Shown here: positions 1-8,757 of the stretch, in pieces
Layout: every line of letters starts with the position of its first letter
Position numbering within the stretch: position 1 is the stretch's first letter
Assembly: GCA_052034115.1 (NCBI GenBank)
Contig: JBPOIZ010000030.1
Coordinates: 45,660-109,659, forward strand
Length of the DNA stretch: 64,000 bases
Direction of reading: 5' to 3'
DNA from: Lutibacillus sp052034115
Lineage (GTDB): Bacteria > Actinomycetota > Actinomycetes > Actinomycetales > Dermatophilaceae
The notes under the pieces: generated by a model
Databases searched by the model: none
The model's input: only the letters and a program-made list of their open reading frames with translations
What the model was told of the DNA's origin: nothing
Made by a program: the position numbers and the translations under genes

Positions 1-248
1 GCCCTCAGGAGCCCCGCCACATCGTCCGGCGGTGGCGTCCGGTTTCGCTGGAGGTCCTCGACGCCGTCGGCGTCCAGGTGGTCGCCGATCACCGCCGCCC
101 AGAACTCGTGGACCTCAATGAGGTGCTTGAGGAGGTCATGCGCGGTCCACCCCGGGCAGGTGGGCACGGGTGCCTGTGGGGCCACCGCCGCCAACACGGC
201 GGCGAATCGGGCCGCCTCTGCGTCAATATGCTGGTGTCTATCGATCAT
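1..248 (-). CDS. TIGR03083 / maleylpyruvate isomerase N-terminal (DinB-like) family protein, partial
   Basis: The gene runs off the left edge, so only the first 82 codons are visible. They begin MIDRHQHIDAEAARFAAVL and contain the family signature VPTCPGWTAHDLLKHLIEVH followed by EFWAAVIGDHL. In mycothiol-dependent maleylpyruvate isomerases and TIGR03083 proteins this four-helix DinB-like domain binds a metal through histidines; the xHDLxxHL stretch here carries the expected His residues. The substrate cannot be told. A TAGTGT hexamer at 255-260 (minus strand) lies 6 nt before the ATG and no ribosome binding site is visible, so the message is probably leaderless. It is divergent from the metallopeptidase at 307. 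Confidence 0.75.
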   Translation of the reverse strand, partial: MIDRHQHIDAEAARFAAVLAAVAPQAPVPTCPGWTAHDLLKHLIEVHEFWAAVIGDHLDADGVEDLQRNRTPPPDDVAGLLR

Positions 249-306
249 CCGGCCACACTAGACGGGTCGGCCGACACCGTCGCTCGCGCCGGGGAAGGGC
301 TGACCC

Positions 307-666
307 ATGACGCCCCGTGGGGTTCGGATGTCCCGAGCCGAGTTCGAGGCTGCCGTCGATGAGGCTCTGGCGCTCATCCCCTCGGCACTGCTCGACCAGG
401 TCGACAACGTGGCCATCCTCATCGAGGGCGAGCCGCCCGCGGACGAACCAGACCTCCTGGGGCTCTACGAGGGCGTTCCGCTGACCGAGCGCGACGGATG
501 GGGACTGGACCTGCCTGACCGGATCACGCTCTTCCAGGGGCCCCTGGAACGCTGCTGTGCGGACCTCGACGAGTTGCGAGACGAGATCGCGGTCACCGTT
601 GTCCACGAGATCGCCCACTACTTCGGGATCGACGACGAGCGACTGCACCAGCTCGGCTGGGGCTGA
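307..666 (+). CDS. metallopeptidase family protein (zincin-like, HExxH)
   Basis: A 119-residue protein of the small actinobacterial zincin-like family (formerly DUF1025). The core is VVHEIAHYFGIDDERL near residues 97-112, an HExxH zinc site followed by an acidic D/E-rich stretch. The substrate is unknown in the family and there is no signal peptide, so it is likely cytoplasmic. GGGGAAGGG at 291-299 is a plausible ribosome binding site for the ATG at 307; an internal ATG at 328 (MSRAEFEAAV) is an alternative. It converges on ctaF, and a bidirectional hairpin terminator lies between them. Confidence 0.8.
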   Translation: MTPRGVRMSRAEFEAAVDEALALIPSALLDQVDNVAILIEGEPPADEPDLLGLYEGVPLTERDGWGLDLPDRITLFQGPLERCCADLDELRDEIAVTVVHEIAHYFGIDDERLHQLGWG

Positions 667-684
667 ACACCTCTGGACCATGCC

Positions 685-718
685 AAAGGGCCACCGCCGT
701 GATGGCGATGGCCCTTTT
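685..718. terminator. bidirectional Rho-independent terminator
   Basis: Inverted repeat AAAGGGCCA (685-693) / TGGCCCTTT (709-717) with a 15-nt loop. It has a T run on the plus strand and the mirrored A/T run on the minus strand. It sits between the convergent metallopeptidase gene and ctaF, so it can end both transcripts. Confidence 0.8.
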
Positions 719-737
719 CACGGGTGGGCGCGGCGGC

Positions 738-1139
738 CTACTGGGCGTACTCGCCGTGGTAGTACTGGAAGACCCAGCCGACCAACGAGAGCACCAGCAA
801 GAAGATGCCGATGATGGCGAGCCACCAGCCGACCGCCAGGCCCCCGAAGGTGACCGACATGGCGAACCCGGCGGCCAGCGGCCACCAGGAGTTGGGGCTG
901 AAGTTGCCGTAGTCGCCCTCGGCGTCCGCCTGGACGGCGTCCGGGTTGTCCTCCGGACGCAGCGGCAGCTTCTTGCCGGTGTGCTGCAGGTAGAACCACA
1001 CCAGCGCAGCAAGCATCGCCGTGAGGAACAAAGCGGTCGGACCGAGCAGTTCCTTCCACTGCGTCAGCCAGCCATAGAACGGCGCGAAGAAGATGAAGAA
1101 GGCGAAGAGGAACAGGAAGATCTTGCTCTCGGTCTTCAC
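738..1139 (-). CDS. ctaF: cytochrome c oxidase subunit IV
   Basis: A 133-residue membrane protein of the actinobacterial aa3 oxidase subunit IV family. It has two hydrophobic segments in the N-terminal half (residues about 6-24 and 34-53) and two near the C-terminus (about 88-128), with a soluble loop containing NPDAVQADAEGDYGNFSPNSW. The subunit is non-catalytic and helps assemble the cytochrome bcc-aa3 supercomplex in the membrane. The GTG start overlaps the ctaD stop codon (CAGTGA), showing translational coupling. It is the last gene of the ctaC-ctaD-ctaF operon and ends at the terminator at 685-718. Confidence 0.9.
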   Translation of the reverse strand: MKTESKIFLFLFAFFIFFAPFYGWLTQWKELLGPTALFLTAMLAALVWFYLQHTGKKLPLRPEDNPDAVQADAEGDYGNFSPNSWWPLAAGFAMSVTFGGLAVGWWLAIIGIFLLVLSLVGWVFQYYHGEYAQ

Positions 1140-2854
1140 TGTCCGGCTCCCTTGCCCTTGATCTTGGTGACGACGGCCTGGTCTGCCACCGCCGTGTGTG
1201 CTGCGGCAGTGGGGTGGTGCAGGTCGAAGGCCGGGCGCTCGGACCGGATCGGCGGGATCGAGGCGAAGTTGTGCCGCGGCGGCGGACACGACGTCGCCCA
1301 CTCCAGCGAGGCGCCGTAGCCCCACGGGTCGTCGGACTCCACCAACGGGGCGGTCCGCCAGGTCTTCCAGACGTTGTAGATGAAGGGGAGCATCGACACC
1401 GCCAGGATCACGGAACCGGCCGTGCTGACCCGGTTGGCGATGGTGAAGCCCTCTTCGGGCAGGTAGTCCACATAGCGCCGCGTCATACCCCACACACCCA
1501 GCCAGTGCTGGATGAGGAAGGTGGTGTGGAAACCGAAGAAGAGCAGCCAGAAGTGGATCTTGCCAAGCTTTTCGTCGAGCATCCGCCCGGTGAGTTTCGG
1601 CCACCAGAAGTAGTAACCGGCGAACATCGCGAACGTCACGGTGCCGAACACCGTGTAGTGGAAGTGGGCCACCACGAAGTAGTTGTCGGAGAGGTGGAAG
1701 TCGAGTGCCGGCGTCGCCAGCATGACACCGGTCAGGCCGCCGAAGAGGAACGTGAAGATGAAGCCAAGGGTCCACACCATCGGTGTCTCGAAACTGAGCG
1801 AACCACCCCACATGGTGCCGATCCAGTTGAAGAACTTCACCCCGGTCGGAACCGCGATGAGCATCGTCATGATCGCGAAGAACGGCAACAGTACCTGGCC
1901 GGTGACGTACATGTGGTGGGCCCACACGGCCGAGGAGAGGGCCGCAATGGCGATCGTGGCACCGACCAGCGTCTTGTAGCCGAAGATCGGCTTGCGCGAG
2001 AAGACCGGCACGACCTCGCTGGTGATGCCGAAGAACGGCAGCGCCAGGATGTAGACCTCCGGGTGCCCGAAGAACCAGAACATGTGCTGCCACAGCATCG
2101 CGCCACCGTTGGAGGCGTCGAACAGGTGCGTGCCGAACTTGCGGTCCGCGCCCAGACCGAGCAGCGCCGCGGCCAGGACCGGGAAGACGATGAGCACCAG
2201 GATGGACGTGATGAGGATGGTCCAGGTGAACACCGGCATCCGGAACATCGTCATACCGGGCGCGCGCATGCAGATGATCGTCGTGATGAAGTTGACCGCC
2301 CCAAGGATGGTCGCAACGCCACCGACGGCCAGACCGAAGACCCACAGGTCACCGCCGATGCCCGGGGTGTACGTGTCGTCAGACAGCGGGGTGTAGGCGA
2401 ACCAGCCGAACGACGCCGCACCGGAGGGGGCCAGGAAACCGGCGCCCGCGACCAGGCCGCTGAACAGGTAGAGCCAGTAGGACAGCATGTTCAGCCGCGG
2501 GAACGCCACGTCGGGCGCACCGATCTGCAACGGCATGATCGCGTTGGCGAACCCGGAGAACAGCGGGGTGGCGAAGAGCAGCAGCATGATCGTGCCGTGC
2601 ATGGTGAACAGGGCGTTGTACTGCTCCGGGTTGTCCACCACCTGCAGACCCGGCTCGGACAGCTCGGCGCGGATGACCAGCGCCATGACGCCGCCGAGGA
2701 GGAACCAGATGAACGACGTGATGAAGTAGAGGTTGCCGATCTTCTTGTGGTCGGTGGTCGTCACCCAGTTCAGCACCACCTGGCCAGGGGCCAGCTTGGC
2801 CTTCCCCGAAGCCGACACCGGGCGGTACTCCATGGTGGGGTTGGTCGCGGTCAT
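1136..2854 (-). CDS. ctaD: cytochrome c oxidase subunit I (aa3 type)
   Basis: A 572-residue heme-copper oxidase subunit I, full length for the family. It holds heme a, heme a3 and CuB and reduces O2 to water while pumping protons. The sequence shows the FWFFGHPEVYILALP motif with the CuB His and the cross-linked Tyr, the AHHMYVTG His pair, and AHFHYTVFG carrying the heme His ligands near residue 395. About 12 membrane segments are apparent. Its ATG overlaps the ctaC stop by 4 nt and its stop overlaps the ctaF start. The ctaE-qcrCAB genes that complete the oxidase are not in this window. Confidence 0.97.
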   Translation of the reverse strand: MTATNPTMEYRPVSASGKAKLAPGQVVLNWVTTTDHKKIGNLYFITSFIWFLLGGVMALVIRAELSEPGLQVVDNPEQYNALFTMHGTIMLLLFATPLFSGFANAIMPLQIGAPDVAFPRLNMLSYWLYLFSGLVAGAGFLAPSGAASFGWFAYTPLSDDTYTPGIGGDLWVFGLAVGGVATILGAVNFITTIICMRAPGMTMFRMPVFTWTILITSILVLIVFPVLAAALLGLGADRKFGTHLFDASNGGAMLWQHMFWFFGHPEVYILALPFFGITSEVVPVFSRKPIFGYKTLVGATIAIAALSSAVWAHHMYVTGQVLLPFFAIMTMLIAVPTGVKFFNWIGTMWGGSLSFETPMVWTLGFIFTFLFGGLTGVMLATPALDFHLSDNYFVVAHFHYTVFGTVTFAMFAGYYFWWPKLTGRMLDEKLGKIHFWLLFFGFHTTFLIQHWLGVWGMTRRYVDYLPEEGFTIANRVSTAGSVILAVSMLPFIYNVWKTWRTAPLVESDDPWGYGASLEWATSCPPPRHNFASIPPIRSERPAFDLHHPTAAAHTAVADQAVVTKIKGKGAGQ

Positions 2855-3753
2855 GAGGCGCTCCCGTTGGGGGTCGGAAGGAGCTTCTCGTCACCGGGGA
2901 CGAGCTGCTCGGGGCTGTCTTGGACGGAAAGCTGTCCGACCTGACCGGCGGACTTGAGGCGGGCCATCTCTGCGTCGTACTCGGCCTGCGGGACGACCTT
3001 GACCTTGAAGAGCATGTAGGCGTGGTAGGCACCGCACAACTCGGCGCACTTGCCCTGGAACTCCCCTACCTGGGTCGGGGTGATCTGCAACGTGTTCGTC
3101 TTGCCCGGGATCATGTCCAACTTCTGGAGGAACACCGGGACCCAGAACGAGTGGATGACGTCACGCGAGTTGAGGGTGAACTCGACCCGCTTCCCGACCG
3201 GCAGGTAGAGGACCGGCTGCGGCGCGCCGGTGCCGTCGGTGTTGATCTCGGTGTGGACACCGGTCTCGTAGACACCCGAGTCGACGTAGTTGAAGTCCCA
3301 GCTCCAGCGCTTCGCGACGACGTTGATCTGGACATCCGGCTTCTTCGAGACATCGAGCAGGGCGCTCTCGTCACGGGCCGTGTAGTAGAAGAGCACCCCG
3401 ACCATGAGGATCGGGATGACGGTGAACATGACCTCGATGGGCACGTTGTACTTCACCTGCGGAGGCAAGGCCGCGTCGTCCGAGCGCCGACGGAACCGGA
3501 TCATCGCGTAGATGAGCAGGCCCGCCACGATGGCCCCGACACCGAGCGCGGCGATCCAGGTGCCGTTCCAGAGCGTGATGACTCGGGCGGTCTCGCTGGT
3601 GAACTGCGCGTCACCCTCGGCCTTCGGCAGGTAGCCGCTGCTCACTCCGCTGCAAGCGCTGAGGACCAGAAGGCCCACGGTCGAGGCGGCGAGGAGGAGA
3701 CGTCGGACCCACCGAGGGGTCGGCGTGTCGGCATGCGGTCGCAACGGAGGCAC
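2851..3753 (-). CDS. ctaC: cytochrome c oxidase subunit II (CuA-binding lipoprotein)
   Basis: A 300-residue subunit II that receives electrons and passes them through the binuclear CuA centre to subunit I. The N-terminus has a basic stretch, a hydrophobic core and a lipobox (LLVLSACSG), so it is probably a lipoprotein. Two further hydrophobic segments follow, then a cupredoxin domain. CuA ligands are visible in CAELCGAYHAYM near residue 230 and in the upstream IHSFWVP His. The start is GTG at 3753. It is the first gene of the oxidase operon; 3754-3882 upstream is non-coding and probably holds the promoter. Confidence 0.96.
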   Translation of the reverse strand: MPPLRPHADTPTPRWVRRLLLAASTVGLLVLSACSGVSSGYLPKAEGDAQFTSETARVITLWNGTWIAALGVGAIVAGLLIYAMIRFRRRSDDAALPPQVKYNVPIEVMFTVIPILMVGVLFYYTARDESALLDVSKKPDVQINVVAKRWSWDFNYVDSGVYETGVHTEINTDGTGAPQPVLYLPVGKRVEFTLNSRDVIHSFWVPVFLQKLDMIPGKTNTLQITPTQVGEFQGKCAELCGAYHAYMLFKVKVVPQAEYDAEMARLKSAGQVGQLSVQDSPEQLVPGDEKLLPTPNGSAS

Positions 3754-3882
3754 CTTTCATGGCTCGTCCACTGTCGAGCACACCCTACTGCACACAGTGC
3801 CCCCCGCACGCCCCCTCACAGTTGTCGTGTCTCACACGAGATGTGCTGGTGGGAGCCCTATTCGGCCCGCTACAAGGGGTGG

Positions 3883-4548
3883 CTACCACCCAGGCGGAAG
3901 GGGGGCCTGAACGGCGGTTTCGAGACGCTGAAGGTATGCCGCCCGGGGTATCTCCACAGCGCCCAACCGGGCCAGGTGGGGCGTGGACCACTGCACGTCG
4001 AGCAGCCTGCGCTGGTCACCGTCGCTACGGAGTCGGTCGACGAGGGCCACCAGGGCGACCTTCGAGGCGTCGCGGCGACGATGGAACATCGACTCGCCGG
4101 CGAACAGGCCTCCGACGGCCACGCCATACAGTCCTCCCGCCAGACCCCGCGCATCCCAGACCTCGACGGAGTGCACCCATCCGAGCTGCGCCAGCTGCAG
4201 GTAGGCCTCGGTGACCTCGGGGGTGATCCACCGACCCTCCCGCTGCGGGTCGGCGCACCCCTCGATGACCGCCGGCACGTCCTGGTCGAACGTGACGTCA
4301 TACCGGCGGCACGCCTGTCGCAGTGATCGGGACACTCGCAGTCCGTCCAACGGCAGCACCCCCCGAGGCTCCGGGGACCACCACCCCACAGGGGGCCCTC
4401 CGTCGGCCCCGATCCCCATCGGGAAGACCCCGGCGACATAGGCTTCGAGCAGGGCACCCGGGGTCAGGTCGGCACCGATCCCCACCAGGTCGTCGGCGTC
4501 ATCGGCAACGTCGAAGACGTATCCGGGCAACGGGGGCACGATGGGCAC
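3883..4548 (-). CDS. aat: leucyl/phenylalanyl-tRNA-protein transferase
   Basis: A 221-residue enzyme that moves Leu or Phe from aminoacyl-tRNA to the N-terminal Arg/Lys of proteins, marking them for ClpS/ClpAP(ClpCP) degradation by the N-end rule. It shows the family motifs FPMG near residue 42, GWWSPEPRGVLPL, VHSVEVWD, and GLYGVAVGGLFAGESMFHR in the acyl-transfer core. Length matches the family. It lies 15 nt downstream of the adenosine kinase gene on the same strand, so it may be co-transcribed with it. Confidence 0.95.
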   Translation of the reverse strand: MPIVPPLPGYVFDVADDADDLVGIGADLTPGALLEAYVAGVFPMGIGADGGPPVGWWSPEPRGVLPLDGLRVSRSLRQACRRYDVTFDQDVPAVIEGCADPQREGRWITPEVTEAYLQLAQLGWVHSVEVWDARGLAGGLYGVAVGGLFAGESMFHRRRDASKVALVALVDRLRSDGDQRRLLDVQWSTPHLARLGAVEIPRAAYLQRLETAVQAPLPPGW

Positions 4549-4563
4549 GACGGGTGCTCCGGG

Positions 4564-5553
4564 CTAGGGATGCGGGCAGCGGACCCGTTCACCGATGGCC
4601 GCCGCGCTGTCCGCGCCGTAGGACTCGTCGATCCGGTCGATGAAGCGGCGGTTGCTCAGGCGATACTCCTGCGTGCCGACCGTCTCCAGGACGTGAATGG
4701 CGAGCATCGACCCGACCTGGGCGCTGTGCACATAGTCGAGCCCGGCCACCACACCGGTGAGGAAGCCGGCCCGGAAGGCATCACCGACGCCCGTCGGGTC
4801 CACCTTCGGCGCCCGGGACTTGGCCACCGGGACGAAGATCTCGGGCTCGTCGGCGCGGCGGACCCGCACGCCATCACCGCCCAGGGTGGTGACCTGGACG
4901 CCCACGTGTCGCACGATCTCGGTCTCGTCCCAGCCGGTCTTCTGGGTGATCAGGTGCGACTCGTACTCGTTGGTGAACAAGTAGGCCGCTCCGTCGATGA
5001 GTCGCTTGATCGGCTCGCCGTCCATCCGAGCCAGCTGCTGGCTGGGGTCGGCCGCGAACGGGATGACCCGGGTGCGGCATTCATCGGTGTGCCGCAACAT
5101 CGCCTCGGGGTCGTTGGGGCCGATGAGCACGAGGTCCAGGCCCCCGACCCGGTCGGCGATCGGCTGCAGCTCGATCTGGCGGGCCTCGGCCATGGCGCCG
5201 GTATAGAAGGTGGCGATCTGAGCCATCTCGGTGTCCGTGGTGCAGACGAACCGGGCCGTGTGCTGGGTCCCGGACACCCGGACTGAGTCACAGTCCACGC
5301 CGTGCCGCTCCAACCACGAGCGGTAGTCGACGAAATCCTCCCCGACGGCACCGACGAGCACCGGGCGCTGACCGAGGTTCGCCATACCGAAGGAGATGTT
5401 CGCTGCGACACCGCCACGACGGACTTGGAGGTTGTCGGCCAAGAAGGACAGCGAGATCTTGCTCAGCTGATCAACGACCAAGGAGTCGGCGAACCGACCC
5501 GGGAAGGTCATCAGGTGGTCGGTGGCAATGGATCCGGTAACCGCGATGCGCAC
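4564..5553 (-). CDS. adoK: adenosine kinase, PfkB family (actinobacterial AdoK type)
   Basis: A 329-residue ribokinase/PfkB-fold sugar kinase. It resembles the mycobacterial adenosine kinase AdoK/CbhK, which also lies next to ctaC. The N-terminal GGVAANISFGMANLG motif contacts substrate; the C-terminal DPTGVGDAFRAGFL motif holds the anion hole and catalytic Asp near residue 260. The likely reaction is ATP + adenosine to AMP + ADP; a different nucleoside or sugar cannot be excluded from sequence alone. The start is GTG with a TAGGGT hexamer at 5560-5565, 6 nt upstream, and no Shine-Dalgarno, suggesting a leaderless message with its own promoter downstream of erpA. Confidence 0.85.
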   Translation of the reverse strand: MRIAVTGSIATDHLMTFPGRFADSLVVDQLSKISLSFLADNLQVRRGGVAANISFGMANLGQRPVLVGAVGEDFVDYRSWLERHGVDCDSVRVSGTQHTARFVCTTDTEMAQIATFYTGAMAEARQIELQPIADRVGGLDLVLIGPNDPEAMLRHTDECRTRVIPFAADPSQQLARMDGEPIKRLIDGAAYLFTNEYESHLITQKTGWDETEIVRHVGVQVTTLGGDGVRVRRADEPEIFVPVAKSRAPKVDPTGVGDAFRAGFLTGVVAGLDYVHSAQVGSMLAIHVLETVGTQEYRLSNRRFIDRIDESYGADSAAAIGERVRCPHP

Positions 5554-5575
5554 CCTGGCACCCTAGCGGCTCGGG

Positions 5576-5926
5576 TCAGCTGAAGCTGTCCCCGCAGGCG
5601 CACGAATGTGCCGCGTTCGGGTTGTCGATCGTGAAGCCCTGCTTCTCGATGCTGTCGGCGAAGTCGATGGTGGCGCCCTCGAGGTAAGGGGCGCTCATCC
5701 GGTCGACGACGACCTCGACGCCGCCGAAGTCGCGCACGGCGTCACCGTCGAGGGTGCGCTCGTCGAAGTAGAGCTGGTAGACCAAACCCGAACAGCCACC
5801 GGGCTGGACCCCGATCCGCAGCCGCAGGTCGTCGCGCCCCTCCTGCTCGAGCAGGCTCTTGACCTTGGTCGCGGCGACGTCGGTCAGCACCACGCCGTGA
5901 GTGGTCGTCTCGTTCTGGGTCGTCAT
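5576..5926 (-). CDS. erpA: A-type Fe-S carrier / iron-sulfur insertion protein
   Basis: A 116-residue HesB/IscA/ErpA-family protein that carries Fe-S clusters to apo-enzymes. The three cluster-binding cysteines are present: one in QPGGCSGLVYQL (residue about 44) and two in HSCACGDSF near the C-terminus. Length is normal. Likely clients nearby are LipA and the hydrogenase subunits, which is an inference. The upstream region 5927-6041 holds an imperfect IdeR/DtxR-like palindrome, so iron regulation is possible. Confidence 0.92.
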   Translation of the reverse strand: MTTQNETTTHGVVLTDVAATKVKSLLEQEGRDDLRLRIGVQPGGCSGLVYQLYFDERTLDGDAVRDFGGVEVVVDRMSAPYLEGATIDFADSIEKQGFTIDNPNAAHSCACGDSFS

Positions 5927-6010
5927 GTCCGGTCCTTGTGCTTCGTGGCGGTGTGGTCATTGCGTCCAGCGACGGCAGTGCCTCGATTGTTCCCGACCTG
6001 CCCTGGCCTA

Positions 6011-6029
6011 TGAAGGTCTACCTTACCTC
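6011..6029 (-). promoter_or_regulatory. possible IdeR/DtxR-like iron box upstream of erpA
   Basis: On the minus strand the site reads GAGGTAAGGTAGACCTTCA. It matches the IdeR/DtxR consensus TTAGGTTAGGCTAACCTAA at about 11 of 18 positions, including the AGGT...AGG and ACCT half-sites. It lies about 85 nt upstream of the erpA start. The match is imperfect and was found by eye. Confidence 0.3.
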
Positions 6030-6041
6030 GGGGCCTGGTCG

Positions 6042-7211
6042 CTACCGGTAGGGCGACCAGGTGCGCGCCACCCGGGCAGCCCGCTCCGCCAGCGCGCCAC
6101 CGGGATCGGCCAGGCTCGACACGACCCGCTCGGGTGCGTCGGCCACCGGATAGACCCCGCTCAGCCCGATGCCCATCGACTCGCGGCGGCCGACGGTCGC
6201 CTGGCCGACGACCGCCACCGCGGGCACGCCGGCCATCAGAGCCCGGGCTGCGACACCGGACACGACCTTGGCCTGCAGCGAGGACCAGTCGAAACATCCC
6301 TCGCCGGTGACCACCAGATCGGCGCCCTCAAGTGCCCCGTCCAGCCCGACGGCGTCCGCGACGACGTCGAATCCGCGTCGGCGCCGAGCCCCCAGCAGAT
6401 AGAGGGCGAAGCCGACCCCGCCGGCGGCACCGGCGCCCGCGGCCGTGTCGGCGCGCACCTCGGTGCCGGTCAACAGGTCGACCGGACCGGGCACCACACG
6501 GCGGACCCGTTCGGCGAAGTGGCCCAGGCTGCTCTCCAGCAGCGCCTCGCGGTCTGGGTCGGCACCGAGCGCAACGGCGTGCGTGGCCGTCGTGCCCTGC
6601 AGGCCGAGGAGGGGCAGGTCGTCCTCGGTCGCCATCGCCAGCCGGACGTGGCTGCGAAACCGTTCCACGACAGGGACCAGCCCGGCGAGGTCGCCGAGTC
6701 CCACCGCCGACAGCGCCAACCCGCCCCGGCCGAGGACCTCGAGCTCACCAGCGCCGAGCGCGGCGAGCAGTCCGGCGCCGGCGTCCAGCGCGACGCTGCG
6801 GCCCAGCCCGACGACGATCTCGCGCGCACCTTCATCGAGCGCCGCGGCCACCAGGTCACCGACGCCGAGGGTGGTGGTCGTCGTCGGATCCCCGGGCTCC
6901 GGGCCCACCAGATCCGGTCCGCACGCCGCGGCGGCCTCGACATACGCCGTGCCGAAGGGATCGCACACCAGCACGGCCGGGGTCGGCCGGGACCAGGGAT
7001 CGCGCACGACGATCGGCACGGTCCGCGCCCCGCTCACCCCGGAGGACAGGACGTCGGCGAAGCCGGTGCCGCCGTCGGACAGCGGGAGCAGGACGAGATC
7101 GTCATGGGGTGCCTCGCGCAGCCAACCGTCGGCCATCGCCTCGGCCGCCTGTCTGGCGGTCAGCGTGCCGGTGAAGGCATCGGGGGCAAGGACGACGCGC
7201 ACGCAGGTCAT
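6042..7211 (-). CDS. glycerate kinase (GarK/GlxK type)
   Basis: A 389-residue glycerate kinase of the type-1 (GlxK/GarK) family, which phosphorylates D-glycerate with ATP. It starts MTCVRVVLAPDAFTGTLTA, the conserved N-terminal APDxFKGTL-like motif (with T for K), and contains LLPLSDGGTGFAD, VVTGEGCFDWSSLQAKV and AVVGQATVG, all characteristic. Upstream in-frame codons exist, but ATG at 7211 fits the family start. It is divergent from the flavin monooxygenase, with 22 nt between the two starts. Confidence 0.9.
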   Translation of the reverse strand: MTCVRVVLAPDAFTGTLTARQAAEAMADGWLREAPHDDLVLLPLSDGGTGFADVLSSGVSGARTVPIVVRDPWSRPTPAVLVCDPFGTAYVEAAAACGPDLVGPEPGDPTTTTTLGVGDLVAAALDEGAREIVVGLGRSVALDAGAGLLAALGAGELEVLGRGGLALSAVGLGDLAGLVPVVERFRSHVRLAMATEDDLPLLGLQGTTATHAVALGADPDREALLESSLGHFAERVRRVVPGPVDLLTGTEVRADTAAGAGAAGGVGFALYLLGARRRRGFDVVADAVGLDGALEGADLVVTGEGCFDWSSLQAKVVSGVAARALMAGVPAVAVVGQATVGRRESMGIGLSGVYPVADAPERVVSSLADPGGALAERAARVARTWSPYR

Positions 7212-7233
7212 GGTGCCAGAGCACCGACCTACC

Positions 7234-8757
7234 ATGATCCAGGTGAGCACGCCGTCGGTCCCCCACACCCGCACACTCATCGTCGGCGCCGGGTTCGCCG
7301 GGGTCGCGATGGCCATCCGGCTGCGTCAGGGCGGGGATGACAACTGGCAGGTCATCGAGCGCGGCACCGCACTGGGCGGCACCTGGCGCGACAACGCCTA
7401 CCCGGGCGCCGCCTGCGATGTGCAGTCGGTGCTGTACTCGTACTCCTTCGCCCAGGCCGCGCGGTGGTCTCGACGCTATGCACCACAACACGAGATCGAG
7501 GCCTATCTGGCGCAGGTGGCCTCCGAGCATGGCATCGCGTCGCGGGTCGAGTGTGGGGTCGCCCTCGAGCAGGCCCAGTGGGATGGGGCGGCAGGAGTCT
7601 GGCGCGTGCGGACCAGCACGGGGCACCGGACGGCGTCGGTGCTGGTGCTCGCCGGCGGTGCGCTGGCCGATCCCAAGCTGCCCGACCTGCCCGGCCTGGA
7701 GACCTTCGCCGGCCCGGTGGTCCACACCGCCGGATGGGGTCCGCAGGCCGGCTCGGCCGTGGCCGGTCGCCGCGTCGGCGTCATCGGCACCGGGGCATCG
7801 GCGATCCAGGTGGTGCCTGCCATCGCCGGTCACGCGGCATCCGTGGACGTCTACCAGCGCTCGGCCCCATGGGTCCTCCCGCGCCGCGATCGGCCCGTCC
7901 CCCCGCCGGTGGCCCGTCTCGAAGCCCGCCTCCCGATGCTGCGATCGCTCCATCGCGGCGCGGTCCGGGTCTCCCGTGAGGCGATGTCGCCCCTGTTCAC
8001 CCGACCTGGTCGATTCGCGGCCTTGGCGGAGCGCCGGGCAACGGCGTTCCGACTGCGCGAGCTGCCGGACCCGGAGCTGGCCGAGGCGGCCCGGCCGTCA
8101 TACCGGCTGGGCTGCAAACGGGTCCTCATCTCCGACGACTACTACGCCGCCCTGCGTCGCCCCGACGTGCACCTGGTCACCGACCCCATCGTGCGGGTCG
8201 GTCCGGGCGCGGTGATCACGAGGGACGCCGAGGGCACCGAGCGCGAGCACACCGTCGACACGCTGATCTGCGCCACTGGCTTCCTGCCGATGCGCCCGCC
8301 GATCGCCGACCGGGTGGCCGACGCCTCGGGGCGCACCCTCGGCTCGTGGTGGGATGAGGTCGGGGTGCACGCCTACAAGGGGACAGCGGTGCCGGGCTTT
8401 CCCAACCTGTTCTTCCTGGTCGGGCCCAATACCGGCCTCGGGCACACCTCCATGCTGCTCGTCATCGAGGCGCAGGTCCGGTATGTCGGCGAAGCCATCG
8501 AGCACCTCCGCTCCCCCGGCCGTGGCCCCCTCGAGGTCACTGCCGAGGCGACCGAAACGTGGAATGCCGCCCTCCAGCGCCGCTTGGCGACGGCCATTTG
8601 GTCAACCGGTGGCTGTTCGAGCTGGTACCTCGACCGTCACGGTCGCAACGTGACCCTGTGGCCCGGCACGACCTGGTCGTTCGAACGGGCGGTCCGCCGG
8701 TTCGACCCCGCGGCCTACCGGGTGCTGGCCCCGAGCCGCGCCACGAGCAGGACCTGA
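7234..8757 (+). CDS. flavin-containing / Baeyer-Villiger-type monooxygenase
   Basis: A 507-residue class B flavin monooxygenase. It has an N-terminal FAD Rossmann motif (GAGFAGVAMA, residues about 16-25), GGTWRDNAYPGAACDV typical of Baeyer-Villiger enzymes, the fingerprint FAGPVVHTAGW (FxGxxxHxxxW), and a second nucleotide motif for NADPH (GVIGTGASAIQV). ICATGF near residue 345 closes the FAD site. It likely inserts oxygen into ketones or oxidises heteroatoms; the substrate is unknown. ATG at 7234 is used; GTG at 7243 is an alternative. Its 3' end overlaps the convergent dipeptidase gene by 43 nt. Confidence 0.9.
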   Translation: MIQVSTPSVPHTRTLIVGAGFAGVAMAIRLRQGGDDNWQVIERGTALGGTWRDNAYPGAACDVQSVLYSYSFAQAARWSRRYAPQHEIEAYLAQVASEHGIASRVECGVALEQAQWDGAAGVWRVRTSTGHRTASVLVLAGGALADPKLPDLPGLETFAGPVVHTAGWGPQAGSAVAGRRVGVIGTGASAIQVVPAIAGHAASVDVYQRSAPWVLPRRDRPVPPPVARLEARLPMLRSLHRGAVRVSREAMSPLFTRPGRFAALAERRATAFRLRELPDPELAEAARPSYRLGCKRVLISDDYYAALRRPDVHLVTDPIVRVGPGAVITRDAEGTEREHTVDTLICATGFLPMRPPIADRVADASGRTLGSWWDEVGVHAYKGTAVPGFPNLFFLVGPNTGLGHTSMLLVIEAQVRYVGEAIEHLRSPGRGPLEVTAEATETWNAALQRRLATAIWSTGGCSSWYLDRHGRNVTLWPGTTWSFERAVRRFDPAAYRVLAPSRATSRT

